A stretch of 50,925 nucleotides of DNA from Actinomyces dentalis DSM 19115 (GTDB lineage Bacteria > Actinomycetota > Actinomycetes > Actinomycetales > Actinomycetaceae): assembly GCF_000429225.1 (NCBI RefSeq), contig NZ_AUBL01000032.1, forward strand, positions 1-50,925, written 5' to 3'. Positions 19,814 to 28,021 of this stretch are shown one piece after another. Numbering within the stretch: position 1 is the first letter of the stretch; the number at the start of each line of letters is the position of its first letter. A program made the translations under genes and the position numbers. The notes under the pieces are model-generated. The model was given only the letters and a program-made list of their open reading frames with translations. It was not told the origin of the DNA and did no database searches.

Positions 19814-22072
19814 TCAGTCCTGCGAGGGGCGCAGGAAGACCGCGCCCAGCGGGGGCACGCGCAGCCGCACCGAGGCCGGGCGGCCGTTCCACGGCAGCTC
19901 CTCGGCCTCGACGTGCCCGAGGTTGCCCACGCCCGAGCCGCCGTAGTCCGGGGAGTCGGTGTTGATGACCTCATCCCAGCCGCCCGCGAAGGGCAGGCCC
20001 ACCCGGTAGCCCTCGTGCGGGGTGCCGGCGAAGTTGATGATGGCCACGATGAGGTCGCTGCGCCCGTCCGCGCTGGTGCCCTTGCGCAGGTAGGACAGGA
20101 CGTTGTGGTCGCCGTCGCCCGCCTCGATCCACTCGAAGCCGCGGTGGGAGAAGTCCTCCGCCCACAGCGCCGGGGAGTCCTTGTACAGGGCGTTGAGGTC
20201 GCTGACCAGGCGCAGCAGGCCCTGGTGGCCCGGGTCGTCGGCCAGGATCCACCAGTCCAGGGAGGTGTCGGAGTTCCACTCCGTGCCCTGGCCGAACTCA
20301 CTGCCCATGAACAGCAGCTGCTTGCCCGGGTGGGACCACTGGTAGGCGTACAGGGCGCGCAGCCCGGCCAGCTCCTGCCAGTGGTCGCCCGGCATCTTGG
20401 ACAGCAGGGAGCCCTTGCCGTGCACGACCTCGTCGTGGCTCAGCGGCAGGACGAACTGCTCGGAGAAGGCGTACACGAGCGAGAAGGTCAGCTCGCCGTG
20501 GTGGTAGCGCCGGTTGATGGGCTCCTCCGCCAGGTAGCGCAGGGTGTCGTTCATCCACCCCATGTTCCACTTCAGCCCGAAGCCCAGCCCGCCGTACTCG
20601 GTGGGGGCGGTCACCCCCGGCCAGGCGGTGGACTCCTCGGCGGCCATGACCGTGCCCGGGTTCTTCCGGTAGGCCGTGGCCGTGGCCTCCTGGAGGAAGC
20701 TGATCGCCTCCAGGTTCTCGCGCCCGCCGAACTGGTTGGGGTGCCACTGGCCCTCCTTGCGGGAGTAGTCCAGGTAGAGCATGGAGGCGACGGCGTCCAC
20801 GCGCAGGCCGTCGGCGTGGAACTCGCTGAGCCAGTACAGGGCGTTGGCCACCAGGAAGTTGCGCACCTCGTTGCGGCCGAAGTTGAACACGTAGGTGCCC
20901 CAGTCGGGGTGCTCGCCGCGCTGGGGGTCCGGGTCCTCGTACAGGGCGGTGCCGTCGAAGCGCGCCAGCGCCCACTCGTCCTTGGGGAAGTGCGCCGGCA
21001 CCCAGTCCAGGATGACGCCGATGCCCGCCTGGTGGAGCTGGTCGACCAGGTAGCGGAAGTCGTCGGGGGTGCCGAAGCGGGCCGTGGGCGCGTAGTAGCC
21101 CGAGACCTGGTAGCCCCAGGACCCGCCGAAGGGGTGCTCGGCCACCGGCAGGAACTCCACGTGGGTGAAGCCGGCCTCCTTGACGTAGGGCACCAGCTCC
21201 TCGGCCAGGCCGCGGTAGCCCAGGCCCTGGCGCCACGAGCCGATGTGGACCTCGTAGATGCTCATGGGGCCCGAGTGCGGGTCGGTGGCGGCGCGCCTGG
21301 TCATCCACTCGTCGTCGCCCCACTCGTGGAAGCGGTCGGTGACCACGCTCGCGGTGGCCGGGGGCACCTCGGTGGCGCGGGCCAGCGGGTCCGCCTTCTG
21401 GTGCCAGGAGCCGTCGCCGAAGCAGATCTCGTACTTGTAGCGGGCGCCCACGCCCACCCCGGGGATGAACAGCTCCCACACGCCCGAGGAGCCCAGCGAG
21501 CGCATGGCCGTGGCGGTGCCGTCCCAGTAGTTGAAGTCGCCGACGACGCGCACGGCCCGGGCGTTGGGCGCCCACACGGCGAAGGCGGTGCCCTCCACCT
21601 CGCCCATGGGGCCGGAGTACCGCTTGATGTGGGAGCCCAGCACCTCCCACAGCTCCTCGTGACGGCCCTCGGAGATGAGGTAGATGTCCATCTCCCCCAG
21701 GGTCGGCATGAAGCGGTACGGGTCGTCGACGCGGGTGGTCTCCTCCCCGTAGGTGACGTCGAGGCGGTAGTCCGGGATCGCGTCTCCGGGCACCACCGCC
21801 ACCCACACGCCGTCCTGCTCGTGGGTGGCCGGGAAGGAGCCCTCGGCGGTGATCACGGTGACGGCGTCGGCCAGGTGGCGGACGGTGCGGATGGTCACGC
21901 CGCTGTCGCCCAGGTGGGCCCCCAGGACCTCGTGCGGGTTGTAGTACCGCGCGTAGGCGACGTCGGCGAGCACCCAGGGCTCGACGCTGACGGGTTCGGG
22001 GGCGGGAGGGGAGTCGGTGGCTCCGGTGGAGTTCGGCTCGGCGGCGGGCTCGGAGGTCATGGGGTCGCTCAT
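19814..22072 (-). CDS. glgB: 1,4-alpha-glucan branching enzyme
   Basis: Makes alpha-1,6 branches in glycogen. 752 residues: an N-terminal extension and beta-sandwich domain, a CBM48 domain ([20 protein letters not shown] near 160), the GH13 barrel and a C-terminal beta domain. Catalytic residues are visible: nucleophile Asp in [14 protein letters not shown], acid Glu in [11 protein letters not shown], and transition-state Asp in [22 protein letters not shown] and [17 protein letters not shown] are branching-enzyme signatures. The ATG follows the mak stop by three bases, so it is translationally coupled to maltokinase as in the GlgE pathway operons. Confidence 0.95.
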   Translation of the reverse strand: MSDPMTSEPAAEPNSTGATDSPPAPEPVSVEPWVLADVAYARYYNPHEVLGAHLGDSGVTIRTVRHLADAVTVITAEGSFPATHEQDGVWVAVVPGDAIPDYRLDVTYGEETTRVDDPYRFMPTLGEMDIYLISEGRHEELWEVLGSHIKRYSGPMGEVEGTAFAVWAPNARAVRVVGDFNYWDGTATAMRSLGSSGVWELFIPGVGVGARYKYEICFGDGSWHQKADPLARATEVPPATASVVTDRFHEWGDDEWMTRRAATDPHSGPMSIYEVHIGSWRQGLGYRGLAEELVPYVKEAGFTHVEFLPVAEHPFGGSWGYQVSGYYAPTARFGTPDDFRYLVDQLHQAGIGVILDWVPAHFPKDEWALARFDGTALYEDPDPQRGEHPDWGTYVFNFGRNEVRNFLVANALYWLSEFHADGLRVDAVASMLYLDYSRKEGQWHPNQFGGRENLEAISFLQEATATAYRKNPGTVMAAEESTAWPGVTAPTEYGGLGFGLKWNMGWMNDTLRYLAEEPINRRYHHGELTFSLVYAFSEQFVLPLSHDEVVHGKGSLLSKMPGDHWQELAGLRALYAYQWSHPGKQLLFMGSEFGQGTEWNSDTSLDWWILADDPGHQGLLRLVSDLNALYKDSPALWAEDFSHRGFEWIEAGDGDHNVLSYLRKGTSADGRSDLIVAIINFAGTPHEGYRVGLPFAGGWDEVINTDSPDYGGSGVGNLGHVEAEELPWNGRPASVRLRVPPLGAVFLRPSQD

Positions 22073-22075
22073 GAC

Positions 22076-23560
22076 TCATACTGTCCCATGAGGGGACTGC
22101 TCAGCGGGGGACTTTGCTCGCAGGACATGACGAATTCCGCTCAGCGGAATCCTCAGCCAGTCCGGACGGTTGCGCGCCTCGTAGACGGCCTCGTACAGGG
22201 CCTTGTCGAGCTCGAGGACGCCCATGAGGACGTCGGCGGCGTGTCCGGCCGCTCCGGTCGACGGCGCCGCCGAGCGGTAGCCGTCCAGGAAGGCGGAGCG
22301 CACGGCCGGCAGCCAGCCGGGGTCGGCGGCCCCGCCGACGGCGGCCGCGTAGTCGAAGGACCGCAGCATCCCCGCCACGTCCCGCAGCGGCTGGTCGGGG
22401 CGGGAGCGATCGGCCAGCGGGCGCAGGGGCTCGCCCTCGAAGTCCAGGACGTACCAGCGGCCCTGCCCGCCGCTGCCGCGCAGGGTCTGCCCCAGGTGGT
22501 AGTCGCCGTGGACGCGGGTGGCGGGCGGCAGCTCCTCCAGGCCCCTGAGCTCGTCCAGCCCCGCCTCCACGCGGGCCTCCAGGTCGGGCACGGCCCGGGT
22601 CAGCTCGGGCACCTCGCCCAGCGCCCAGGAGGCGCGCTCGCCCAGCGCGGCCGCCAGGTCCGCGGGGGAGCCGGGGTCGGCGGTGCCCATGGCGGCGGCC
22701 AGGTGCTCGTGCATGTGCGCCGTCGTGACCCCCAGGTCGGCGGCCAGGGACACGGCGCGCGCCCGGGTCCCGCCAGCCTCGCCGTCGTCGGAGCCGGCCA
22801 GGGAGCAGAACAGGGCGAAGCCGTCCTCGGCGTCCGGGATGAAGGCCGCGGCCACGGCGGAGTCCGCGCTCGCCTGCTCGCCGGAGTCCGGGTCGGGGAA
22901 GGACAGGGTCGACCAGGCCACGGGGCTGCTCACCTGGTCCCAGCCGTCGCGGGCCAGGGCGACGGAGACCTCGACGTCGGGGTTGCGCCCGGGCGCCAGG
23001 ACGCGGAAGAGCTTGATGATCAGGCCCTCCGTGGCCGCGTCCTCGGCCCCGGCGGCGTCGTCGGCCCCGCTCGGCGCGGGCAGGATGACGCTCGTGTTCG
23101 ACTGCTCCCCGGTGGTGACCCGCAGTCGTTCGGCGCGCTGGACGACGGCGGTGGTCGCCTCGGGGCGCAGCGTCGTCCCGGCGGCCAGCGCCGCCCGGGC
23201 CCAGGCCCGCCAGAAGGACGGGTGGTGCGGGCCGTCCACGAGGGCCGTCCCGTCCGGCAGGGCGAAGCCGGCCGCGCCGGGCGCCTCGCCCGCGCCGGTG
23301 AGGCGCTCCAGGGCCCCGGGGGAGTCCAGGACGAGGGGCACGTGCATGAGGACCGGGTCGCGGCCGGCGCGGGGCACGGCCACGACCAGGTCGCGCACCC
23401 CGGGGGCCAGATGCGAGTCCGCCACCACGCGCAGCGCGGCGCCGTCGGGCGGCTGCTCATCCTTGAGCGGGAACCAGCGGCGCTCGCTCATCCACGCCGC
23501 CAGGCGGGTCAGCAGGACCTGCTGCTCGGGCCAGGGTCCGGTCGGATCGGTGGGGGGCAT
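22076..23560 (-). CDS. mak: Maltokinase (Mak/Pep2)
   Basis: Phosphorylates maltose with ATP to maltose-1-phosphate, the donor substrate of GlgE. 494 residues with an aminoglycoside-phosphotransferase-like kinase domain in the C-terminal half: the catalytic loop VHGDYHLGQTLR and the metal-binding DFEGEPLRPL are intact, and LIIKLFRVLAPGRNPDVEV fits the Mak N-lobe lysine region. Low-complexity Asp/Ala inserts occur near residue 175. ATG 23560 is preceded by AAGGAG five bases upstream. glgE lies 142 bases upstream, glgB three bases downstream. No trehalose synthase (treS) is in the window, although Mak usually takes its maltose from TreS. Confidence 0.9.
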   Translation of the reverse strand: MPPTDPTGPWPEQQVLLTRLAAWMSERRWFPLKDEQPPDGAALRVVADSHLAPGVRDLVVAVPRAGRDPVLMHVPLVLDSPGALERLTGAGEAPGAAGFALPDGTALVDGPHHPSFWRAWARAALAAGTTLRPEATTAVVQRAERLRVTTGEQSNTSVILPAPSGADDAAGAEDAATEGLIIKLFRVLAPGRNPDVEVSVALARDGWDQVSSPVAWSTLSFPDPDSGEQASADSAVAAAFIPDAEDGFALFCSLAGSDDGEAGGTRARAVSLAADLGVTTAHMHEHLAAAMGTADPGSPADLAAALGERASWALGEVPELTRAVPDLEARVEAGLDELRGLEELPPATRVHGDYHLGQTLRGSGGQGRWYVLDFEGEPLRPLADRSRPDQPLRDVAGMLRSFDYAAAVGGAADPGWLPAVRSAFLDGYRSAAPSTGAAGHAADVLMGVLELDKALYEAVYEARNRPDWLRIPLSGIRHVLRAKSPAEQSPHGTV

Positions 23561-23669
23561 TATCGCTCCTTGTCGTAGTCGGGCGGGTTGTATTGAAAAG
23601 GACGGGCGGAATGGAGGTTCGGTTGGAGCGGAGGGGCGGGCGCCGGATCTCGACCGGCGCCCGCCCGGG

Positions 23670-23696
23670 CGGGGCCCGGACCGGGGCCGGGCCCCG
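23670..23696 (-). terminator. Possible terminator after glgE
   Basis: CGGGGCCCGG (23670-23679) pairs with CCGGGCCCCG (23687-23696) just beyond the glgE stop. GC-only, no T-run, so it may only weaken read-through into mak. Confidence 0.4.
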
Positions 23697-23702
23697 CCCC
23701 GC

Positions 23703-25829
23703 TCACCGGGAATCGGTCGGGGGCTTGGTCAGGGGCTCGACCCGGAAGACGTGGGCGACGCGCCCCTCGAAGGGGTCCAGGCGCACGTAGTTCTGCCCGC
23801 TCCACTCGTAGGCCGCGCCGGTCAGCTCGTCGGTCACGCGCAGGACCGGGTGGGAGCCGTCGGTGCCCGGCGGCAGGCCCAGGGCCTCCAGGTTGAGGTA
23901 GACCTCGCCCTCGCGGGCGCGGTGCGGGTCGAGGTTGATCACGGTCAGGACGACGTCGTCCTCGCCCATGGGCGAGTGGGCGGCGTCGACGTGCTTGGAG
24001 TAGGCGATGAGGCTGTCGTCGCTCGTGCCGTGGAACCAGATGTCGCGCAGCTGGAGCAGCGCCGGGTGGGCGGCGCGGGCGGCGTTGAGGCGCGTGAGCA
24101 GGGTCGCGATGCCGTTGGCGCGCGCCGCGGCGAAGTTGCGCGGCTTGAACTCGTACTTCTCGTTGTCGATCTGCTCCTCGAAGCCGGGGCGCGGGGTCGA
24201 CTCCGCCAGCTCGTAGCCGGAGTAGATGCCCCACGACGGCGACATGGTTGCGGCCAGGACGGCCCGGATCTTGAAGGCGGGCACCTTCCCGTTGGTCATG
24301 AAGGGCGTGAGGATGTCGTGGGTCGTGGGCCAGAAGGTGGGCCGCAGGACGTGGGCCGTGTCCTGGGAGAGCTCGACCATGTAGTCGATGAGCTCCTGCT
24401 TGGTGTTGCGCCACGCGAAGTAGGTGTAGGACTGGTGGAAGCCGATCTCGCCCAGGGTGCGCATCATGGCCGGGCGGGTGAAGGCCTCCGCGAGGAAGAG
24501 GACATCCGGGTGCTCGGCGTGGATCTGGCGCAGGAGCCGCTGCCAGAAGGTCAGCGGCTTGGTGTGGGGGTTGTCGACGCGGAAGATGGTCACGCCCCGG
24601 CCGATCCAGGTGTTCACGACGTCCAGGATCGCGGCGTAGATGCCCTCCGGGTCGTTGTCGAAGTTGAGGGGGTAGATGTCCTGGTACTTCTTGGGCGGGT
24701 TCTCCGCGTAGGCGATGGATCCGTCCGCCAGGATCGTGAACCACTCGGGGTGCTCTGTCACCCACGGGTGGTCCGGCGAGCACTGGAGGGCCAGGTCCAG
24801 GGCCACCTCCATGCCCAGCTCCCGGGCGCGCGCGACGAGGGCGATGAAGTCCTCGACGCCGCCCAGCTCGGGGTTGATGGCGTCGTGCCCGCCGTCGGCC
24901 GAGCCGATGCCGTAGGGCGAACCGGGATCCCCGGGCTGGGCTACCAGCGTATTGTTGCGGCCCTTGCGGTTGGTGGTGCCGATGGGCGAGACGGGGGTGA
25001 GGTAGAGCACGTCGAAGCCCATGGCGGCGATGCGGTCCAGGTTCTGCGCGGCGGTGCGCAGGGTGCCGGTGCGCATGGTGCCGTCCGCGTCGCGGCTCGA
25101 GCCCAGCGAGCGGGGGAAGATCTCGTACCAGGAGCCGGCCAGGGCGCGGGTGCGGTCGACCTGGAGGGGGTAGGTGGCGCTGGGCGAGACGTGGTCGCGC
25201 AGGGGCAGGCGGTCCAGGACGGCGACGACATCCTCGGACAGACCCGCCCCCAGGCGCTGGGCGGCCGGGGCCGACTCGTCGCGCAGGGCGGCGGCGGCGT
25301 CGGTCAGGACGGCGGCGTCGGCCTCCTCCCGGCCCGGCACGGCGGCGGCGCGGTCCATAATGCGGGCGCCCTCCTCCAGCATGAGGTCGACGTCCACGCC
25401 CGCGGGGACCTTGATGCCGGCGTCGTGGCTCCAGGTGCCGTAGGGGTCCGACCATCCCTCCACGCGCAGGCCCCAGTCGCCGGGCGCGTCGGCGGCCAGG
25501 CGCGCCTCGTAGCGGTCCAGGCCCGGCAGGATCTCGACCATGCGGGCGCTGGGGCCGTCGGTGCCGTCGGGGCGCACGAGGACGGCGGTGGCGCCGAAGC
25601 GGTCGTGGCCCTCGCGGAAGACGGTGGCGCGGATGGGGAAGACCTCGCGCGGAACGGCCTTGGCCGGCCAGCGCCCGTCCTCGACGACCGGGAAGACCTC
25701 GGTGACCGGGATGCGCCCGATGGAGGAGTAGGGGGCCGGGAGCGGCGGGGACGGGGGCGCCGACCCGGCGGACGGGTCGTTCGATTGGGGGGCATCGGGA
25801 CTGGCGGAGGAGGTCGTGTTGAGCGTCAC
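23703..25829 (-). CDS. glgE: Alpha-1,4-glucan:maltose-1-phosphate maltosyltransferase
   Basis: Extends alpha-1,4-glucans with maltose units from maltose-1-phosphate. 708 residues, the family length. Seen: SSIGRIPVTEVFPVVEDGRW at the N terminus, the domain with SWYEIFPRSLG, the barrel with YLTPVSPIGTTNRKGRNN, DLALQCSPDHPW, nucleophile Asp in IFRVDNPHTKPLTFW, acid Glu in FLAEAFTRPAMM, and a C-terminal beta domain. GTG 25829 is chosen: a minus-strand -10 TACTCT ends six bases before it, so the mRNA is leaderless; the frame stays open to 26294 but that part runs through the repeat region. With mak and glgB downstream this is a GlgE-pathway cluster. Confidence 0.93.
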   Translation of the reverse strand: MTLNTTSSASPDAPQSNDPSAGSAPPSPPLPAPYSSIGRIPVTEVFPVVEDGRWPAKAVPREVFPIRATVFREGHDRFGATAVLVRPDGTDGPSARMVEILPGLDRYEARLAADAPGDWGLRVEGWSDPYGTWSHDAGIKVPAGVDVDLMLEEGARIMDRAAAVPGREEADAAVLTDAAAALRDESAPAAQRLGAGLSEDVVAVLDRLPLRDHVSPSATYPLQVDRTRALAGSWYEIFPRSLGSSRDADGTMRTGTLRTAAQNLDRIAAMGFDVLYLTPVSPIGTTNRKGRNNTLVAQPGDPGSPYGIGSADGGHDAINPELGGVEDFIALVARARELGMEVALDLALQCSPDHPWVTEHPEWFTILADGSIAYAENPPKKYQDIYPLNFDNDPEGIYAAILDVVNTWIGRGVTIFRVDNPHTKPLTFWQRLLRQIHAEHPDVLFLAEAFTRPAMMRTLGEIGFHQSYTYFAWRNTKQELIDYMVELSQDTAHVLRPTFWPTTHDILTPFMTNGKVPAFKIRAVLAATMSPSWGIYSGYELAESTPRPGFEEQIDNEKYEFKPRNFAAARANGIATLLTRLNAARAAHPALLQLRDIWFHGTSDDSLIAYSKHVDAAHSPMGEDDVVLTVINLDPHRAREGEVYLNLEALGLPPGTDGSHPVLRVTDELTGAAYEWSGQNYVRLDPFEGRVAHVFRVEPLTKPPTDSR

Positions 25830-25835
25830 AGGACC

Positions 25836-25841
25836 AGAGTA
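25836..25841 (-). promoter_or_regulatory. Leaderless -10 box of glgE
   Basis: Minus-strand TACTCT, separated by six bases from GTG 25829. Confidence 0.6.
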
Positions 25842-26026
25842 CGGGGCGATGCGCCCCGCGTCACGTCGAAGCGGGGACCGGATCGGGGTCGCGGGCGTGG
25901 CGCCGCCCGCCCGCTCTCGCCGGGACCGGCGGAAAGCGCGCACCCTGTGGGTGACTCGGCGCGGCCGGCCGGCCTCTGGTCCCGCTGCTCCTCCGCGAGC
26001 ATCTCCGATCTTCCGCGAGCATCTCC

Positions 26027-26097
26027 GCGAGCGCGCAGGTTTCCAGTCGAACGCGCGCCTCCCGCCTGCGCGTTCGACTGGAAACCTGCGCGCTCGC
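26027..26097. repeat. Perfect 30-bp inverted repeat
   Basis: Arms 26027-26056 and 26068-26097 match over all 30 bases around an 11-base loop. Arm motif GTTTCCAGTCGAACGCGC. Only one copy in the window. It is too far from a stop codon (over 300 bases from the GNAT end, on the wrong side of glgE) to be an ordinary terminator. Confidence 0.9.
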
Positions 26098-26185
26098 GAA
26101 AATCGGGGCGCCCCGGCGGCTCGGGGCGGGGGATCGTCGAAGGGGTGGTGCGGGTGGGGTTCCTGGGGCGGCTCGGGGCGGGCGG

Positions 26186-26307
26186 TTGTCCAAATCTGTT
26201 GCAAAGGCGCTCCGGGCCGGGATCGGCGGTGAGAGAAAGCGCGGAATATCAACGATCCTCCTCCGGCGCTTCGGCGGGATCGGGGCCTTTGCAACAGATT
26301 TGGACAA
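26186..26307. repeat. 122-bp palindromic repeat, copy 2
   Basis: Arms 26186-26208 and 26285-26307 are identical to those of copy 1; the core GGAATATCAACGAT is at 26243-26256, again 57 bases in. The conserved upstream GTGGGGTTCC is at 26154, exactly 32 bases before the arm as in the other copies. Confidence 0.9.
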
Positions 26308-26414
26308 ACGGCGCCGCCGCGGACCCCCGCCGAGGGCGACCCCTACGATCTCGCGGCCCGCCCGGCCACTCCGAACGCCCCCGGCGTCGAGGCGCAGGTT
26401 CCGGTGAGAAGGGC

Positions 26415-26714
26415 TCAATGCGAGGAACTCGGGGGGAGCGCGCAGTCGTAGCGCCGCCGCCCCGGCCAGCGCGGGTCGACCGGAGCGGGGCTGTCGAGGA
26501 ATCCCAGTCCGCGGTAGAAGCCGATCGCGTCGTCATCCGTCGAGGCGCGCACGACGGCGTCCGGATGCCGCCGCCGGATCTCGGCGATCAGGGCGCCCGC
26601 CGGCCCCCGGCGCTGGTGGGCGGGCGCGGTGGCGAGGTACTCGACGGCGGGGGCGGGGCCTGGACCTGGGGCGGGCGCCCGGTAGGCGGCCATGGCTGCG
26701 GGTCCGTCGGTCAC
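26415..26714 (-). CDS. Short GNAT acetyltransferase or fragment
   Basis: 99 residues with the core of a GNAT fold: strand VEYLATAP, the acetyl-CoA loop region HQRRGPAGALIAEI (a Q/R-x-x-G-x-A-like P-loop in degraded form) and a C-terminal IGFYRGLGFLDS motif. Typical GNAT enzymes have 140-180 residues, so the N-terminal substrate-binding part is missing or very short. GTG 26714 lies 21 bases beyond the trpS stop and the gene may be read through from trpS. Substrate unknown; it could be a degraded gene. Confidence 0.6.
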   Translation of the reverse strand: MTDGPAAMAAYRAPAPGPGPAPAVEYLATAPAHQRRGPAGALIAEIRRRHPDAVVRASTDDDAIGFYRGLGFLDSPAPVDPRWPGRRRYDCALPPSSSH

Positions 26715-26735
26715 GCGGAACGACCCCGGCCGCGG

Positions 26736-27866
26736 TCAGTAATCCATGTGCATGGCGGTGCGCACGGCGTCGAGCGTCCTGTCCGCCGCCTCGTTCGCCC
26801 GCTCGTTGCCGGCGTGGAGCACATCGAGCAGATGGCCCTCGTCGGCCGCCAGCTCGGCGCGGCGGGCGCGGATCGGGGCGAAGAACTCGTTGACCGCCTC
26901 CGTGGTCAGCTTCTTGAGGGCCCCGGCCCCGCCGTCGCCGATCCTCTCGGCGATCTCGACCGGCGCCCCGGCCCCGCACAGGGACGCCAGCATGATCAGA
27001 TTGGCCACCTCCGGGCGGGCGACCGGGTCGTAGGTGATGCGCCGGTCGGAGTCCGTCTTGGCCTTCCTCAGGGCCCTGGCCGTCTCGTCGGCGCTCATGC
27101 GCAGCTCAATGGTGTTGCGCCGCGACTTGCTCATCTTCTCCCCGTCCAGTCCCAGCAGCACCGGCGCCTCGCTCAGCAGCGCCTCCGGACGGCGGAAGAC
27201 CGGGCGGTCCGGCACGGCCCGCCCGTAGCGCCGGTCGAAGCGCTGGGCGATCAGGCGCGCCTGCTCCAGGTGCGGGAGCTGGTCCTTGCCCACGGGCACC
27301 AGATTGGCCTGGCAGAACAGGATGTCGGCGGCCTGATGGACCGGATAGGTCAGCAGCAGCCCGCTCATGGCGCGCCCGTCGGTGGCCTCCAGCTCGGCCT
27401 TGACGGTGGGGTTGCGGTGCAGCTCGGCCTCGGTGACCAGGGACAGGAAGGGCAGCATGAGCTGATTGGCCGCTGGCACCGCCGAGTGGGCGAAGATCGT
27501 CGAGCGCTCCGGGTCCACGCCCACCGCCAGGGTGTCGGCCACCAGGGACAGGACGCGCTCGCGGATGGGGCCCACGGCGTCGCGGTCGGTGATGACCTGG
27601 TAGTCGGCCACGAGGATCCACGTGTCCACGCCGCGGTCCTGGATCGACCTCCACGAGTGCATGGTGCCGAAGTAGTGGCCCAGGTGCATATTGCCGGTGG
27701 GGCGCACGCCGGTGAGCATGCGGTAGCGGCCGGGATTGACGTCCAGGTCGGCCTCGATCTGGGCGCTGCGGGCGATCGAGCGGGCCAGGGAGGCGTCGTC
27801 GGCGGCGGTGGCCAGGGCCTCCTCGGCGGTCGAGGGGGCGGGGGTCGCGGCCGGAGTCTGGGTCAT
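26736..27866 (-). CDS. trpS: Tryptophan--tRNA ligase
   Basis: Class I aminoacyl-tRNA synthetase charging tRNA-Trp. 376 residues, with the HIGH-type motif in GVRPTGNMHLGHYFG near residue 55 and the KMSKS loop in LDGEKMSKSRRNTIEL near residue 225. An extra N-terminal segment of about 40 Ala/Thr-rich residues precedes the catalytic domain. ATG 27866 is supported by a minus-strand -10 box TAGGAT that ends six bases before it (leaderless). Confidence 0.95.
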   Translation of the reverse strand: MTQTPAATPAPSTAEEALATAADDASLARSIARSAQIEADLDVNPGRYRMLTGVRPTGNMHLGHYFGTMHSWRSIQDRGVDTWILVADYQVITDRDAVGPIRERVLSLVADTLAVGVDPERSTIFAHSAVPAANQLMLPFLSLVTEAELHRNPTVKAELEATDGRAMSGLLLTYPVHQAADILFCQANLVPVGKDQLPHLEQARLIAQRFDRRYGRAVPDRPVFRRPEALLSEAPVLLGLDGEKMSKSRRNTIELRMSADETARALRKAKTDSDRRITYDPVARPEVANLIMLASLCGAGAPVEIAERIGDGGAGALKKLTTEAVNEFFAPIRARRAELAADEGHLLDVLHAGNERANEAADRTLDAVRTAMHMDY

Positions 27867-27872
27867 GGCGCC

Positions 27873-27878
27873 ATCCTA
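27873..27878 (-). promoter_or_regulatory. Leaderless -10 box of trpS
   Basis: Minus-strand TAGGAT, six bases before ATG 27866. Confidence 0.6.
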
Positions 27879-28021
27879 ATGGCCGTTCCGGCCCGTCCCG
27901 GCCAGGCCGGACGACGACGCCGCCGAGCCGGGAGTCGGCTGGCCCGGCCCGTCCCGGTTCGGCCCGGACCGGCCGCTACCCTGGCCCCGCGAGCGCTCAC
28001 GAGGAGAATAGAGGAGCAGCC

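Larger units (their letters stand above)
25830..26414. other. Repeat-filled gap upstream of glgE
   Basis: 585 bases holding the glgE promoter (25841-25836), one 22-bp unit (25922-25943), two copies of a short direct repeat TCCGCGAGCATCTCCG around 25992-26028, a perfect 30-base-arm palindrome (26027-26097) and the second 122-bp repeat (26186-26307). No gene is supported. Confidence 0.7.

Noticed and set aside
19241-23578. A 1445-residue plus-strand open frame, and similar very long frames at 10345-13311, 16384-19284 and 22518-28025
   Set aside because: They lie antisense to well-supported glgB, mak, glgE, glgP and DivIVA-like genes; open frames opposite genes are expected at this GC content, and the products are low-complexity.
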